From a bacterium (GTDB lineage Bacteria > Bdellovibrionota_C > UBA2361 > RFPC01), in the NCBI GenBank assembly GCA_022763385.1, contig JALEGQ010000208.1, positions 1 through 42,031 of the forward strand: a stretch of 42,031 nt of DNA, written 5' to 3'. Below are positions 8,501 to 17,618 of the stretch, piece after piece. The translations under genes and the position numbers were made by a program. Under the pieces are notes generated by a model. The model had not been told where the DNA came from. It made no database searches and saw only the letters and a list, made by a program, of their open reading frames with translations. Every line of letters begins with the position of its first letter. Position 1 is the stretch's first letter.

Positions 8501-9623
8501 TGCCTTCTTGGCAAATATGTCACACGAGATCCGAACTCCCCTTACTGCGATTCTCGGATACTCCGAGCAACTTCTGGACGACGATATCTCACCAGAAGAG
8601 CGAAGAGAACACATCAACACCATTGTAGAGAGTGGAGAGCACCTCCTCGAACTTGTTAACGACGTCCTCGATTATTCGAAGCTAGAAGCAGAGATGTTCT
8701 CCATTACCACACAGAAAGAATCTCTCTTTGAGCTCGTATCTCTCGTCAGAAAGAGCTTCCTTCAACGGGCAAAAAAGAAAGGAATTCACTTCGAGACCAT
8801 TATCGCGACCCCTCTTCCGGAGTTCATCCGAACAGACGCACTTCGGCTCAAGCAGATCCTCATCAATCTCGTTGGGAATGCCCTTAAATTTACAAGTTCT
8901 GGCTCAGTGACGGTTAAAGTTTTCTTTGCAGAAAAGAAACGTGAGCTCATCTTTCATGTGATCGACACAGGGATTGGCCTCAGCAAGGAAAGTATTCCCA
9001 AACTTTTTGAGCTCTTTTCTCAAGCAGATAATACCACTACCAAACAGTTTGGAGGCACCGGCCTTGGACTTGCTATTTCAAGAAAACTGGCTCGACTTCT
9101 CGGTGGAGATATCACCGTAACAAGTGAACCGAAGGTGGGGAGCACCTTTACTCTCACCCTTCCGATTGATGAAGAGTCTGCAACAGCGCTTGTGACCGAA
9201 CCGCCAGAGAAAAGCGAGACACGAATTGAGCCAGATGTTATGGAACAGATTTCAGGGAAAGTTCTCATTGTCGAGGACGTGGCGGTAAACCAAAAGCTCT
9301 TTGCAACGATACTACAGAAATCCGGCCTCGAGGTTGAAATCGCTGATAACGGTCAGATCGGAGTAGAGAAAGCTCTCAAAGATACATTTCAGCTCGTCCT
9401 AATGGACATGCAGATGCCCGTTATGGATGGCTATACGGCGACTCAGGAGCTTCGAAACAAACGATACACCGTCCCCATTATCGGGTGCACCGCTGATACT
9501 TCAACAGGAAGCAGGACGCGGTGCCTAAAGGCAGGGTGTGATGATATCTTGATGAAGCCATTTACAAAATCAAGCTTAAACGAGATCATCTCTCGCTATA
9601 TCAATCCAAAGGATTCAGCTTAA
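5556..9623 (+). CDS. Hybrid sensor histidine kinase (7TM-CHASE-PAS3-HisKA-HATPase-REC)
   Basis: The protein has 1355 aa. About seven hydrophobic segments fill residues 10-235. A CHASE-type extracellular domain follows (about 250-500; [26 protein letters not shown]), then a TM helix near 527-550. Three PAS domains follow (about 575-695, 700-828, 845-962), each with the FRTD/STDLDG type start and a PAC-like end. The kinase core has His990 in [14 protein letters not shown]. The ATPase has N box ([11 protein letters not shown]), G1 (DTGIGL) and G2 ([10 protein letters not shown]). The C-terminal receiver (about 1235-1350) has Asp1284 in [11 protein letters not shown] and the Lys in MKPF. It senses a small extracellular ligand plus cytoplasmic cues and passes phosphate to its own receiver. 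No HPt or DNA-binding partner is adjacent; the nearest response regulator is the stand-alone receiver at 36.4 kb. The gene ends overlapping the convergent flavoenzyme gene by 4 bases. Confidence 0.95.
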   Translation: MGPTARTRAAGAVSAAVIICAISVMFGWLVRSTPLVQVLPGLAPMQFNTAFCFLLLGTSCLCNVRQHYYEWTWIPAALCFGIAATVLAEYSLHSNIGIDTFFVDPFVGKDALYPGRMSIGTALAFAFSSASFLSARSSRFSDHEIFWVVALFASLAISSGAAIEHLGNALSQEQNGVGVLLGMALHTMACHLLLTIAILSSLKFSKEENLYRQPRSYLPLLCGVLVSVVVWCEILSLDKDLQKSSLALDTEVRAGLVAKQYESATETLQALRQFFRGSAFVDHGEFSIFAGNLVENNPALLAVDWCPRVARTGRMSVEFELQKRWQHGFRSLDENRRLQSRTDDEVYYPVIYTDPVIENGIAYGFDHYSDPLRAVAMDEAARTSTVVSTEPFFLFRRDADFTSPTDILMTLPVYVPSFEWEERVISDATDPRISGFLVGALNSSNLLKTVFQERTDIGLHFSLWHAEDGEPSLSYLHRSQYAPEVSEEEVISHPLSHDIELSIAGRRWIFRATPTPYYMAGHVTGGSSLLLVLSLFGTFLITAYLIVIRKNRAEALKNTENLFEISAALAEREQWFSQLSDASPIGIFRTDAEGHCVYVNSAWVELTGLRPDIAYGEGWVHAIHPDDREALVEQWQEQTGKGAPFHAEFRFLREDGTVRWTAASSKPVFSAAGEVIGHIGTNFDLTERKAFEQQITQLSSMQRAIIENAGYSIISTDLDGVITSFNSAAEELLGYQAEEMIGNYTPEKFHKKEEVIARTAELSEELGEEFAPGFNTFVEETRRGLDSVHEWSYVRKDGTEFPVLLSVTSIRDPEGNITGYLGLAADITERVRLRGLVAENETRLRLTTESAGIGIWDLDLESGKMVFNHQWSRMLGYDFAEISRDISLIEALCHPEDRDHFLSTFVDPENHQEETLRSEYRLKAKDGSWLWCLGLGKVVERDERGEPKRIVGIQLDISESKQAQKELLEAKAEAESATEAKAAFLANMSHEIRTPLTAILGYSEQLLDDDISPEERREHINTIVESGEHLLELVNDVLDYSKLEAEMFSITTQKESLFELVSLVRKSFLQRAKKKGIHFETIIATPLPEFIRTDALRLKQILINLVGNALKFTSSGSVTVKVFFAEKKRELIFHVIDTGIGLSKESIPKLFELFSQADNTTTKQFGGTGLGLAISRKLARLLGGDITVTSEPKVGSTFTLTLPIDEESATALVTEPPEKSETRIEPDVMEQISGKVLIVEDVAVNQKLFATILQKSGLEVEIADNGQIGVEKALKDTFQLVLMDMQMPVMDGYTATQELRNKRYTVPIIGCTADTSTGSRTRCLKAGCDDILMKPFTKSSLNEIISRYINPKDSA

Positions 9624-11008
9624 GAGCCGCTTTCCTTTCGCTGTGATTCGATCTCACGAAAGGCAGAGAGAAATACTTCGGCAAGGGTCGGATGATACCA
9701 AGGGAGCTTGAGGAGCTCAGCGGCACAACACCGCTTCGCAAGAATCACGCTACATACATGAATAAGATCATCCGCTCGTGGTCCGAGGATCTGACACCCA
9801 AGAATCTCTCCACTCTCTCGTAACGCGACAACCGTAAGCAGTCCAAATTCGACATCCTGCGTGATGGCCCGGCCGGTCTCGGGAAGGTGCTGTCGTGAGA
9901 GGATCACGTCCACTCCCCTCCTCCTCCCCTCTTCTGCGGTAATTCCAATACTCGCCAACGGTGGATCCGTAAAGACCACGCTCATATTCAGCCGTCGCTC
10001 AACCCGGTGATCCCCGGGAAGCTCTGCCGCGTACCTTCCCGCGACCTCCCCCTCCCAATTCGCTACGTGGAGAAGCTGCTCGTCCCCGGTGGCATCGCCC
10101 GCCACGAGGATGTTGGGATTCGTCGTGTGAAGGGTCTCAACGTCTCGAACGATCTCTCCCCGAGCTACCTCTACTCCCGCGCGTTCAAGGGCGAGTCCGG
10201 CGGTGCTGGCCCGTCTTCCGGTGGCGATAAAGAGGGTCTCTGCTTCGAGTTCGAAGGTTCCTGTTGCTCCCCGAGCAAAAACACGCACCCTATCAGGAGT
10301 TTTTTCGAATCGAGCTACAGAGGCACCGTTGTAGAGAGAAAAATTCGGTTCTTCGGCAAAAAGGGCCGTGGCCTCCCGCGAGATCTCTTCGCCGTAGTCT
10401 TCAAAAATATTCCTTCTGCTGAGAAGGTGCACCTCTGTCCCGAGCCGAGCAAAGAACTGGCTCAGCTCAAGACCAATCGCACCGGATCCAACGGCGATCA
10501 GGGAGCTCGGTTGCTCGGCTAATTCCATGATATCATCGCTCGTGACAAACGAGACCGTTTCGATGCCGGGAAAGGAAGGGATCTGCGGCACCGAACCACA
10601 GGCGATCACCGCCTTTCGGAACCGGAATCGCTCTCCTCCGGCCTCAATCTCATCGGGACCTACGAAAACAGCACGGGCATCCCGTACGTCATAACCTGCG
10701 GATTCGATAGCAGAGATTTTCGCGTTCTTAAAGCGGAGTACTTTCGCGTCCTTGTTCCTCATCACCTCAGAAAAGTTCACCTCAGGCTGCACACGCTCAA
10801 TGCCTGGCGTGCGGTGATGGGCAGCGTGATGAACTAGGTGAGCCGCATGAAGCATCGTCTTGGTCGGCATACACCCCCGAAGGATACAGAGGCCACCAAG
10901 CTCTCCGTCGTTACAGAGGAGCACCTGCTTCCCAGCTTCGGCCGCAACCTTGGCGGCACGGGTACCAGCAGTCCCTCCACCGATCACAATGACATCATAC
11001 TGTCTCAT
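9620..11008 (-). CDS. FAD-dependent pyridine nucleotide-disulfide oxidoreductase (Lpd/glutathione reductase-like)
   Basis: The protein has 462 aa from the ATG at 11008, preceded by GGGAAGGGGAAAG; the longer frame upstream is not needed. The FAD fold begins [14 protein letters not shown] (7-20). The redox-active pair is Cys41/Cys46 in [13 protein letters not shown], spaced as in Lpd, Gor and MerA. The NAD(P) fold is at about 175-205 ([15 protein letters not shown]), followed by ATGRR, LVAGDAT and the dimerisation domain with HPTLAE, whose His-Glu pair is the usual acid/base. The class cannot be fixed by eye. No E1/E2 dehydrogenase genes are near, whereas grx and gshA are immediately divergent. 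A glutathione-type or other thiol reductase is therefore as likely as dihydrolipoamide dehydrogenase. Confidence 0.9.
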   Translation of the reverse strand: MRQYDVIVIGGGTAGTRAAKVAAEAGKQVLLCNDGELGGLCILRGCMPTKTMLHAAHLVHHAAHHRTPGIERVQPEVNFSEVMRNKDAKVLRFKNAKISAIESAGYDVRDARAVFVGPDEIEAGGERFRFRKAVIACGSVPQIPSFPGIETVSFVTSDDIMELAEQPSSLIAVGSGAIGLELSQFFARLGTEVHLLSRRNIFEDYGEEISREATALFAEEPNFSLYNGASVARFEKTPDRVRVFARGATGTFELEAETLFIATGRRASTAGLALERAGVEVARGEIVRDVETLHTTNPNILVAGDATGDEQLLHVANWEGEVAGRYAAELPGDHRVERRLNMSVVFTDPPLASIGITAEEGRRRGVDVILSRQHLPETGRAITQDVEFGLLTVVALRESGEILGCQILGPRADDLIHVCSVILAKRCCAAELLKLPWYHPTLAEVFLSAFREIESQRKESGS

Positions 11009-11074
11009 CTTTCCCCTTCCCGTCCTGCGAAAACCCTCCGTATGATACGCCATCACGATTCTCTCTGCCACGTG

Positions 11075-11102
11075 TTGCATCCCGGGGAGGGAGGCCTATA
11101 CT
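11075..11102 (+). promoter_or_regulatory. Promoter of the glutaredoxin gene
   Basis: TTGCAT (11075-11080) and TATACT (11097-11102) are separated by 16 bp. The start of transcription would be near 11109. GGGAGAA follows as ribosome binding site before the ATG at 11131. It lies in the 122-bp divergent region shared with the flavoenzyme gene. Confidence 0.6.
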
Positions 11103-11130
11103 GGAGGGGTAGCCTAGGGAGAATAGTCCG

Positions 11131-11385
11131 ATGCGAAAGGTCACCATACATAGCTTGGGAAGCTGCCCACACTGCAGACGAGTGATTCAATACGTCTCCG
11201 AGAAGAACATCCCGCATGAGGTCATTGACTACACCACCGAACGCGGCAAGCTTGCCGAACTCAAGCAGAGAACGGGTCACCCAACGGTACCGCAGGTCTT
11301 TTTCGGAGAAGAGCTGATCGGTGGAGCAGATAGCTTTTTTGCGGTGGTAGAAGCTGGGGAGCTCGAACAGCGACTCTCTGCCTAA
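11131..11385 (+). CDS. grxC: Glutaredoxin (GrxC type)
   Basis: The protein has 84 aa, full length for a bacterial class I glutaredoxin. The dithiol site is Cys12-Pro-His-Cys15, with His replacing the usual Tyr. The cis-proline and glutathione site TVPQVFFGEELIGGADS (about 50-67) is intact. It reduces disulfides and glutathione mixed disulfides in the cytoplasm. It has its own promoter and Shine-Dalgarno, and lies directly before the glutamate-cysteine ligase gene, so its cofactor is probably made by its neighbour. Confidence 0.95.
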   Translation: MRKVTIHSLGSCPHCRRVIQYVSEKNIPHEVIDYTTERGKLAELKQRTGHPTVPQVFFGEELIGGADSFFAVVEAGELEQRLSA

Positions 11386-11421
11386 CTCGCTCTCAGTAAT
11401 GACTTTCTTTCAGTAATAAGT

Positions 11422-12804
11422 ATGGATTCAGATAACGGAGACCCGTGTATTGGCCAGCTCAGCCGGTCGGATCTTCGAGCGCCCTTTCGACTTGATGATT
11501 CGCCTGCCACTGCTCCGGAAAAGCGGGTCGGCATTGAGCTCGAGTTTTTTCCGATTCGGGGAGCTGGTGAGGAAGACTCCTGGTCCGGCGCGCTGGAGGT
11601 CCCTCCGTATTACTCAAGAGAGAATGAGCCACCACAGCATCCTTCACATGACATCGAAGCGCCTTCCTTTGCCGTCTCTTCTTTCCTGGCACATCTCAGC
11701 CAACACGGTGGTTGGCGAGAGCTTCAGGAGAACGGGGCGACTATCGCGCTCGAACGAGCAGATGAGATGGTGACCCTGGAGCCTCCTGGGGTTATCGAGT
11801 ATGTCTCCCCACCGTGTCGATCACTTGAAGAGCTCCGCGCACGAATGACAACGACCGTATCTGAGTTCCAGCACTCTGCTGAGGCGTGTGGATTTGTGCT
11901 GCTGGCTACCGGATATCACCCCACGGCGCGAGCGGAGGATCTTCCACTTGTTCCAAAAGCTCGCTACGACACGATGTATCGCTATATGCCGACCGTCGGC
12001 ACGCGTGGTGTTGAGATGATGAAGTTGACCTGCGCTACTCAGGTGTCGATAGACTTCTCTGATGAGCAAGATGCCATGCGAAAGCTTCGGCTCGTAAATC
12101 AGCTCACTCCCTTCCTGCTCGCGATCACGGCGAACTCTCCATTTGTACGGGGAGCCCTGAGCGGGAATGAGACAGAGAGAGCTGACATCTGGCAAAACAC
12201 GGATCCAGATCGGTGTGGATTTCCCCCCTTTCTCTTTGATAAGGGACTCTCCCTGAACGACTATATCGAGTGGGCTCTCGATGCGCCGGTGTACTTCCTG
12301 AAGAGAGGAGATGAGTACCGCCCTATTTTAGACAAAACCTTTCGAGAGCTGTGTGAGGGCACCGAGCATGCCATTACGGTTCAAGATTGGGATACTCACC
12401 TCGGCACCCTCTTTCCGTGGGCGAGGTTAAAGTTCTTTATCGAGGTGCGAGCCTTCGACAGCCTCCCACCACCCCTCGCGGTTGCGTGTGGGGCGCTGAT
12501 GACGACTCTTTTTTACGACGACGGAAAACTTCGCGCCCTCGAAAGTTCCTTTGGTTCTCTGAGGCAAAAGGAAGTGCTGGGCCTCACCACGCGGGCAGGA
12601 AAATCTGGACTCGGTGATGAGGAGCTGTGGAGTGGAGCCAAAGAGATCTGTCAGATAGCAGTTGCTTCGCCGCAAAAGAGCGCTCGTTCGTGGCACGACC
12701 CCGAGCTTTTTCATCCACTCGTAAAACGAGTACACGATCGCTTTCTCCCCTCCTCCCTCACCCCTGAGCAATACCTCTTACAGAACCTGATAGAGGGTGA
12801 ATAG
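11422..12804 (+). CDS. gshA: Glutamate-cysteine ligase, plant/alphaproteobacterial type (GCS2)
   Basis: The protein has 460 aa. It catalyses ATP-dependent joining of glutamate and cysteine, the first step to glutathione. Family marks: VGIELEFFPI near residue 36, LEPPGVIEYVSPP, PKARYDTMYRYMPTVG, MMKLTCATQVSIDFS, the long TPFLLAITANSPFVRG, IWQNTDPDRCGFPPF, DYIEWALDAPVYF and DWDTHLGTLFPWARLK. This is the plant-type class rather than the E. coli GshA class; the related ergothioneine enzyme EgtA is an alternative. No glutathione synthetase gene (gshB) is in the window. The gene follows grx by 36 bases and may be read from the same promoter. It converges on the ABC permease gene, and no strong terminator was seen in the 26-bp gap. 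Confidence 0.88.
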   Translation: MDSDNGDPCIGQLSRSDLRAPFRLDDSPATAPEKRVGIELEFFPIRGAGEEDSWSGALEVPPYYSRENEPPQHPSHDIEAPSFAVSSFLAHLSQHGGWRELQENGATIALERADEMVTLEPPGVIEYVSPPCRSLEELRARMTTTVSEFQHSAEACGFVLLATGYHPTARAEDLPLVPKARYDTMYRYMPTVGTRGVEMMKLTCATQVSIDFSDEQDAMRKLRLVNQLTPFLLAITANSPFVRGALSGNETERADIWQNTDPDRCGFPPFLFDKGLSLNDYIEWALDAPVYFLKRGDEYRPILDKTFRELCEGTEHAITVQDWDTHLGTLFPWARLKFFIEVRAFDSLPPPLAVACGALMTTLFYDDGKLRALESSFGSLRQKEVLGLTTRAGKSGLGDEELWSGAKEICQIAVASPQKSARSWHDPELFHPLVKRVHDRFLPSSLTPEQYLLQNLIEGE

Positions 12805-12830
12805 TTACTTGTTGAGTTGAGGGGGCCGGT

Positions 12831-13610
12831 CTAACTCTGCAACCCAACTCCCCTTCTGACCGCAGAGGTCGTGACGAAGAACACGACAAGAGAAAGAGCT
12901 CCCGTAACCGAAAAAGAGAGAAAGAAACTCACCTCTCCGGTTCCCAGCAGGGCGTGACGAAATCCATCGATGATATAGAAGAGGGGATTAAAAAGGGAGA
13001 TTTGGGCCCAGATACCGGGGAGATGGGTCACCGGATAAAAGAGGCCCCCGAGGTAGATCAGCGGAAGCAAGAGAAAATTCGTAAAGACGGACATCGTATC
13101 AAAGCTGTTTGATACGAGCGCAACCAAGATCCCAAACTGCGCAAAGAGAAAGCTCGCAAGCAGAAGCATAAGGAGTGCGAAAAGTGGGTGTGCCCACGGG
13201 AGTTCAACGAACACGAACGAGACAGAAAAGATTCCGAGTCCAACGAGAGCACCGCGAAGCATAGAAGAGAGGGTATATCCCAAGATAAACTCGGTACTCG
13301 AGAGAGGGGTTACCAGAATATCAACAATAAAACCAAGGTATCGGGCCATAAACAGAGAGGAGGAAGAATTGGCAAATGAGTTGTTGATAACCCCCATCAT
13401 AATCAAGCCTGGGACGATAAACTCCGCGTACGAAACCCCCTGCACGAGAGAGATTCGCTCTCCAAGGCTTACTCCAAATACGAGCAGGTAGAGCGAGGCA
13501 CTCACCAGAGGAGCAAGCAGCGTCTGCGTAGCAACACTCATGACCCGGAGCACCTCTCGCTTCAGAAAGGTCCAGAAGGGCAGCCACCGAGAAAATACGA
13601 CCTGCTCCAT
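12831..13610 (-). CDS. ABC-2 type exporter permease
   Basis: The protein has 259 aa with six hydrophobic segments and the ABC-2 family pattern: the N-terminal amphipathic REVLRVMS, LVSASLYLLVFGVSLG, YAEFIVPGLIMMGVI, the FMARYLGFIVDILVTPLSS coupling region and LPLIYLGGLFYPV before the last helices. It resembles YadH/NodJ-type permeases. The start codon lies 5 bases after the ATPase stop, with GAGGAG as ribosome binding site. The two genes are translationally linked and form one exporter, probably as a homodimer of each. The substrate is not evident. Confidence 0.92.
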   Translation of the reverse strand: MEQVVFSRWLPFWTFLKREVLRVMSVATQTLLAPLVSASLYLLVFGVSLGERISLVQGVSYAEFIVPGLIMMGVINNSFANSSSSLFMARYLGFIVDILVTPLSSTEFILGYTLSSMLRGALVGLGIFSVSFVFVELPWAHPLFALLMLLLASFLFAQFGILVALVSNSFDTMSVFTNFLLLPLIYLGGLFYPVTHLPGIWAQISLFNPLFYIIDGFRHALLGTGEVSFFLSFSVTGALSLVVFFVTTSAVRRGVGLQS

Positions 13611-13615
13611 CTCGC

Positions 13616-14554
13616 TTACTCCTCGCTCGTTAATTTGACGAAGACATCCTCAAGAGCAGATTGCTCTGTGTGAATGTCTTCCAACGGGAGAGCGAGCTGG
13701 TGTACCACCGCGAGTAATTCTCCGACATCCGTTTCATGTGAGATCGGCACCGTGATGGTGCGGCGATCATCGCTCAATGATGGCAGAAGCTCCACCGCTC
13801 GGCTTTCGCGGAGATAGTTCTGCACCGGAGAGGCATCGTCTCGAAAACGGAGGTGAATCTTTCGTTCACCCGTCTTCCGAATGAGATCTGCGGTCTTCTC
13901 AAGGGCGATCAGCTTTCCGAGGTGCATAATCCCCACCCGCCCACACATCTGCTCGGCTTCTTCCAGATAGTGAGTCGTGAGGAGAATCGTCGTTCCTTCG
14001 CGATTAATCTCGGAAACAAAGTCCCACAGCCCCCTTCTGAGCTCAACATCGACACCAGCAGTCGGTTCATCAAGAATCAAGAGTCGAGGGCGGTGAATCA
14101 TCGCCTTGGCGACCATAAATCGACGCTTCATTCCTCCAGAGAGTGCCAGATATTTCTTCTCGAGGTGTGGAGAGAGATCGAGGTGTTCAATCAGTCGCTT
14201 CCGCCACTGGGGATCGTCTTTCACGCCGTAGTAACCCGCGTGGAGCTTTAAGGCCTCTCCGATCGAAAAAAACTTCTCAATCACCAGCTCCTGATGCATG
14301 ACTCCGATAAGTCTTCTGGTTATGCGATACGCTTGCTCAACATCGTGTCCAAACACCTGGATAGATCCACTATCCTTCTTGGTGAGTCCAACGATCATGT
14401 TAATCAGGGTGCTCTTTCCTGCGCCATTCTGTCCGAGGAGTCCAAAGATCTCTCCCTCCTCAATTCCAAAAGAGAGGCCATCTACTGCGCAGAGGCTGCC
14501 ATACCGTTTCGTAACATCACGCAGAAAAAGGGGTGGGTGTTCAGAGAGGGCCAT
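13616..14554 (-). CDS. ABC exporter ATP-binding protein
   Basis: The protein has 312 aa from the ATG at 14554, with AAGGAG ten bases upstream; the open frame extends to 14764 but that stretch overlaps the divergent ggt gene and lacks family similarity. Walker A is GLLGQNGAGKSTLI, the signature LSGGMKRRFMVAKAMI, Walker B LLILDEPTAGVD, and the switch His lies in LTTHYLEEAEQM. A C-terminal ~80-residue domain (RKIHLRFRDD onward) follows, as in YadG/DrrA-like proteins. It powers the permease encoded 5 bases downstream. Confidence 0.94.
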   Translation of the reverse strand: MALSEHPPLFLRDVTKRYGSLCAVDGLSFGIEEGEIFGLLGQNGAGKSTLINMIVGLTKKDSGSIQVFGHDVEQAYRITRRLIGVMHQELVIEKFFSIGEALKLHAGYYGVKDDPQWRKRLIEHLDLSPHLEKKYLALSGGMKRRFMVAKAMIHRPRLLILDEPTAGVDVELRRGLWDFVSEINREGTTILLTTHYLEEAEQMCGRVGIMHLGKLIALEKTADLIRKTGERKIHLRFRDDASPVQNYLRESRAVELLPSLSDDRRTITVPISHETDVGELLAVVHQLALPLEDIHTEQSALEDVFVKLTSEE

Positions 14555-14620
14555 GACGGTATACTCCTTGTTCTTTGAGGCGGGAAGCAAGTACCGTTCT
14601 CGAAACTTTGGGAGATTTCT

Positions 14621-16384
14621 ATGCGGTGTTTTGCCCTCACTCTCGCACTCTTGTTCGGACTCGGATGCAGCGCTTCGAGGCTCTCTCCCATGCTCTCTCC
14701 GAAGGCGGAGCAACTCTTTTCTCAACTCCATAATATTCGGAAGAACCCGCATCTCACCGTTCAAGACTATGTAGCGGTGTCGGATGGAGCGATGATCGCT
14801 TCAGAGTCCCGTGAGGCGAGTGCGATCGGTGCCGCTATTCTTGAACGGGGAGGAAACGCCATCGATGCAGCGATTGCGACCTCATTTGCCCTCGCTGTCA
14901 TCCGCCCCCAGGCCACCGGAATCGGCGGGGGTGGCTTTGCGCTCTACACCGTGAAAGGAGGCGAGCCAAAGTTTCTCGACATGCGAGAGAGAGCTCCGGC
15001 AGCAGCAACCCGAAGTGACTACTTCTCTCAGGGGAAGTATCTCCCCGAACGCTCTCGATTTGGGGGAACCTCGGTCGGTGTACCAGGGCTCGTCGCGGGG
15101 CTCTCTTTTCTCTACGAGCACTACCGCTCTGGAGCGGTTTCGTGGAGCGAGCTCGTCCTCCCAGCGGCCCGTCTCGCAGAGCGAGGGTTTGTGCCGTATC
15201 CCCACTTTGCCTCCTCAGAGGAGTGGCTCCGAGCTCAACAGAAGAAGGCACCACTGAAGAGCCGAGTGGCGCTCCTTCACCACCTCTCATCCACAGCGAA
15301 CCGCTACCGAAATCCAGCGCTCGGAAAGACCCTCCGCACGATCGCGAGATCTGGGAAGAGTGGATTTTACTCGGGAGCAGTCGCGGACTCCCTCGTGGAC
15401 ACGGTCCAGCGATTCGGGGGGAGACTGACGAAGGAGGATCTCCATGAGTATGAGGTGTACGAACTCTCCCCACTCCGCAGGACCGTTCGTGAGCATGAAA
15501 TTTTCACGGCTCCCCCTCCGAGTAGTGGAGGTATCATCACCCTTCAAGCACTCGCGGTGCTCTCTCAGTACGATTCCAAGCACCCGCTGGAGGTGAGCAC
15601 TCTCGCTCTCAGGGGAGAGGTTCTTCGCCGTGCTTTTGCGTATCGAGCCACGGCATACGGAGATCCCCGATTCGTCCAGAACCGAACCGAACACTATCTC
15701 AGCGACACATTTATCGCTGAGCTCTCCCAGCACGTTCACCGAGAACGATTCCAGAGGGCAAACGACGCTTCGGCTCCCGAGACTCCCCGCCCCTCACCGG
15801 GTAACACCACACACTTCTCGATCATCGATCGTATGGGGAACGCCATCAGCTCAACCCAGTCGGTCAACTACTTTTTTGGGTCTGGGCTCCTCGACCCGCA
15901 AAGCGGTGTGCTCCTCAATAACACCCTCGATGACTTCTCCTTTCAGGCGGGAAGCGAGAACTCCTTCGGCCTTCTCGGGGGAGAGGCGAACCAATTCGCA
16001 CCGAAGAAAACTCCCCTCAGCTCGATGACCCCCACCCTCGTACAGAGAGACGGCGAGGTGGTGCTCGCCCTCGGAAGTCCCGGTGGTCCACGGATCATCT
16101 CGGCCGTTACCAATGTATTGGCGTACTCCCTGCTGTTCGATCTCCCACCAGCACAATCCGTGTTTGCTCCTCGTGTACACCATCAGTGGAGCCCAGATAT
16201 ACTCGTTTTTGATAGCGGACACCTCTCTCGACAGGAAAAACAGCTCTTAGAGGACCACGGAGCTGTTATGGAAGAGACAGATTACGGGATTGGGGCGGTC
16301 AGCGCCGTGTTTCGGGAAGGGCCCTTTCGCATTGGGGTGAGCGATCCCCGACGAGAGCCGGGGCCGCTCGGCATCAATCCGTAA
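14621..16384 (+). CDS. ggt: Gamma-glutamyltransferase
   Basis: The protein has 587 aa, the usual length for the self-cleaving Ntn-hydrolase that breaks gamma-glutamyl bonds of glutathione outside the cytoplasm. The N-terminus is hydrophobic and ends in GLGCSAS, which could be an atypical lipobox (Cys17) or an ordinary signal peptide. Family marks: GAAILERGGNAIDAAIATSF, QATGIGGGGFALYT, the predicted autocleavage site before Thr396 (N-TTHFSIIDRMGNAIS), SGVLLNNTLDDFS and LGSPGGPRII. The ATG has GGGAGAT upstream. TATACT at 14560-14565 may be its -10 box in the 66-bp gap to the divergent ABC gene. With gshA and grx nearby it points to glutathione turnover, although it can also act on other gamma-glutamyl compounds. 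Confidence 0.95.
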   Translation: MRCFALTLALLFGLGCSASRLSPMLSPKAEQLFSQLHNIRKNPHLTVQDYVAVSDGAMIASESREASAIGAAILERGGNAIDAAIATSFALAVIRPQATGIGGGGFALYTVKGGEPKFLDMRERAPAAATRSDYFSQGKYLPERSRFGGTSVGVPGLVAGLSFLYEHYRSGAVSWSELVLPAARLAERGFVPYPHFASSEEWLRAQQKKAPLKSRVALLHHLSSTANRYRNPALGKTLRTIARSGKSGFYSGAVADSLVDTVQRFGGRLTKEDLHEYEVYELSPLRRTVREHEIFTAPPPSSGGIITLQALAVLSQYDSKHPLEVSTLALRGEVLRRAFAYRATAYGDPRFVQNRTEHYLSDTFIAELSQHVHRERFQRANDASAPETPRPSPGNTTHFSIIDRMGNAISSTQSVNYFFGSGLLDPQSGVLLNNTLDDFSFQAGSENSFGLLGGEANQFAPKKTPLSSMTPTLVQRDGEVVLALGSPGGPRIISAVTNVLAYSLLFDLPPAQSVFAPRVHHQWSPDILVFDSGHLSRQEKQLLEDHGAVMEETDYGIGAVSAVFREGPFRIGVSDPRREPGPLGINP

Positions 16385-16396
16385 TTTCCCCTACTC

Positions 16397-16421
16397 CTCT
16401 CCGGAGAGTTTTCGGTATAAT
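16397..16421 (+). promoter_or_regulatory. Promoter with 12-bp palindromic candidate operator
   Basis: CTCTCCGGAGAG (16397-16408) is a perfect palindrome directly upstream of TATAAT (16416-16421). The start would fall near 16428, leaving a leader of only about 9 bases before the ATG at 16437 and no room for a Shine-Dalgarno. No TTGACA-like box is seen. The palindrome covers the -35 zone, where an activator or repressor could act. It is followed by TTTT, so it could also be a weak terminator for ggt. Confidence 0.5.
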
Positions 16422-16436
16422 AGATAGTAGCCGGTT

Positions 16437-17525
16437 ATGAACGATGAAATAGACCAAAATGATGTTGATTCCCTCTTTGATGGGGAACCGGAAGATCTCG
16501 CGAAGGCGATTGAAGAGGCAGAGAAAGAGGTTGCGCAAGAAGAGCTGACGGAGGCGGACAAGCCTCCCTCGCGACACTCATTTGTTCCTCCGTCAGACTC
16601 GTGGCAGAAGGCGATCGCGCTCTTCGATCGGATTATTCTCGCCTCAAACCACCTCAATAAGGTCCGGGCGGTATTCTTCTCTCTGGAAAAGGAACCTGCC
16701 GTCGTCAACGAATTAGCAATTCATCTGCTCTACCCCTACCTCATCAGTGTGAGCGAGTCGTATCACGCCGTTTATTACGAGTATTTTCGAAGTTACCATC
16801 CGAAGGTTCTCGAACAACACCCTGAGGCGAACCTCGTTCACCTGATGAAGGAGATTCCGGGAGAGGAGTTGGCCGCAATACTGATCCTGACCTACGTGAC
16901 CGCACAGTATCGAAAGCAGGAGAAGGACGAACAGGAACGAGCCCTCCTCGCAACCGCCATTCGGAGACACCTCGCGTTGGGACGAGCGCTTGCAGAGGAG
17001 AGCAGCCTCCTCCCGCCTGCCTTTGGTCTGCTCGGTGGTGGCATCTGCTTCTGTGCTCAGAGAAGCCTTATTCACCTGGACAAGAAGGCGTTCCTCTCCT
17101 ACCGAAGGGAGCTCCTCCGCGAGCAACTCTACGCCGATGTCGAGCACGAAGTGCTCACCTTTGGGTGTTCATACCGAGAGGTGGCCGCCCTCTTTTTCCA
17201 GGCTTTCGGACTCACTCGGAGTGCAGCCCTCGGTGTGCTCGGACGAGTTCCTGAGGAGGAATCTGACAATGCCGGGCGTCAGACGACAGCGCTTCAGTGG
17301 TATCAATTCTTTCACTATCTTCAGGCGATTGTAGAGGGTGAACCGGAGAACCCCTTCCCTGACCTCGTGACCGAAGCCCAGTGGCTCGCCTCCCGTGATC
17401 GCGGACGAGAGATTTTGCAAGGAGAGGCGAGCGAGTCGAAGTGGATTGAGGCCCGAAAGGGCACCGTCCCGATCGCGACGATGAAGCACCTGATGATCAA
17501 TAAACGACGGTTATTCTCGAAATAG
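16437..17525 (+). CDS. Unrecognised soluble protein with FliM-like N-terminal peptide
   Basis: The protein has 362 aa, is cytoplasmic and mostly helical, with no TM segment or signal peptide. I do not recognise the family. The first residues (MNDEIDQNDVDSLFDGE) resemble the N-terminal peptide of FliM and other flagellar switch proteins (SQDEIDALL), which binds phospho-CheY. The next 30 residues are acidic (EEAEKEVAQEELTEAD), and a compact body follows from about residue 55, with VNELAIHLLYPYLISVSE and LALGRALAEESSLLPPAFG among its hydrophobic stretches. The C-terminus is basic (KRRLFSK). It has its own promoter with a palindrome. The following gene, also unrecognised, lies 93 bases on. Confidence 0.75.
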   Translation: MNDEIDQNDVDSLFDGEPEDLAKAIEEAEKEVAQEELTEADKPPSRHSFVPPSDSWQKAIALFDRIILASNHLNKVRAVFFSLEKEPAVVNELAIHLLYPYLISVSESYHAVYYEYFRSYHPKVLEQHPEANLVHLMKEIPGEELAAILILTYVTAQYRKQEKDEQERALLATAIRRHLALGRALAEESSLLPPAFGLLGGGICFCAQRSLIHLDKKAFLSYRRELLREQLYADVEHEVLTFGCSYREVAALFFQAFGLTRSAALGVLGRVPEEESDNAGRQTTALQWYQFFHYLQAIVEGEPENPFPDLVTEAQWLASRDRGREILQGEASESKWIEARKGTVPIATMKHLMINKRRLFSK

Positions 17526-17549
17526 CTCAGAAATCGAGGTTCTCTGAGC
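17525..17549 (+). terminator. Hairpin after the 362-aa gene
   Basis: GCTCAGA (17525-17531) and TCTGAGC (17543-17549) form a perfect 7-bp stem with an 11-base loop, starting on the stop codon. No T-tract follows, so a factor-independent terminator is uncertain. Confidence 0.3.
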
Positions 17550-17618
17550 ACCACAGCGGGTATTCCGCCCATATCACGGGAGGGAGAGCGGTAGAACCGT
17601 CAGAAGGTCAAGGGAACT

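Noticed and set aside
12805..12830. Terminator between gshA and the convergent ABC permease gene
   Set aside because: Only a broken GTTGAG/CAAC pairing was found, with no T-tract.
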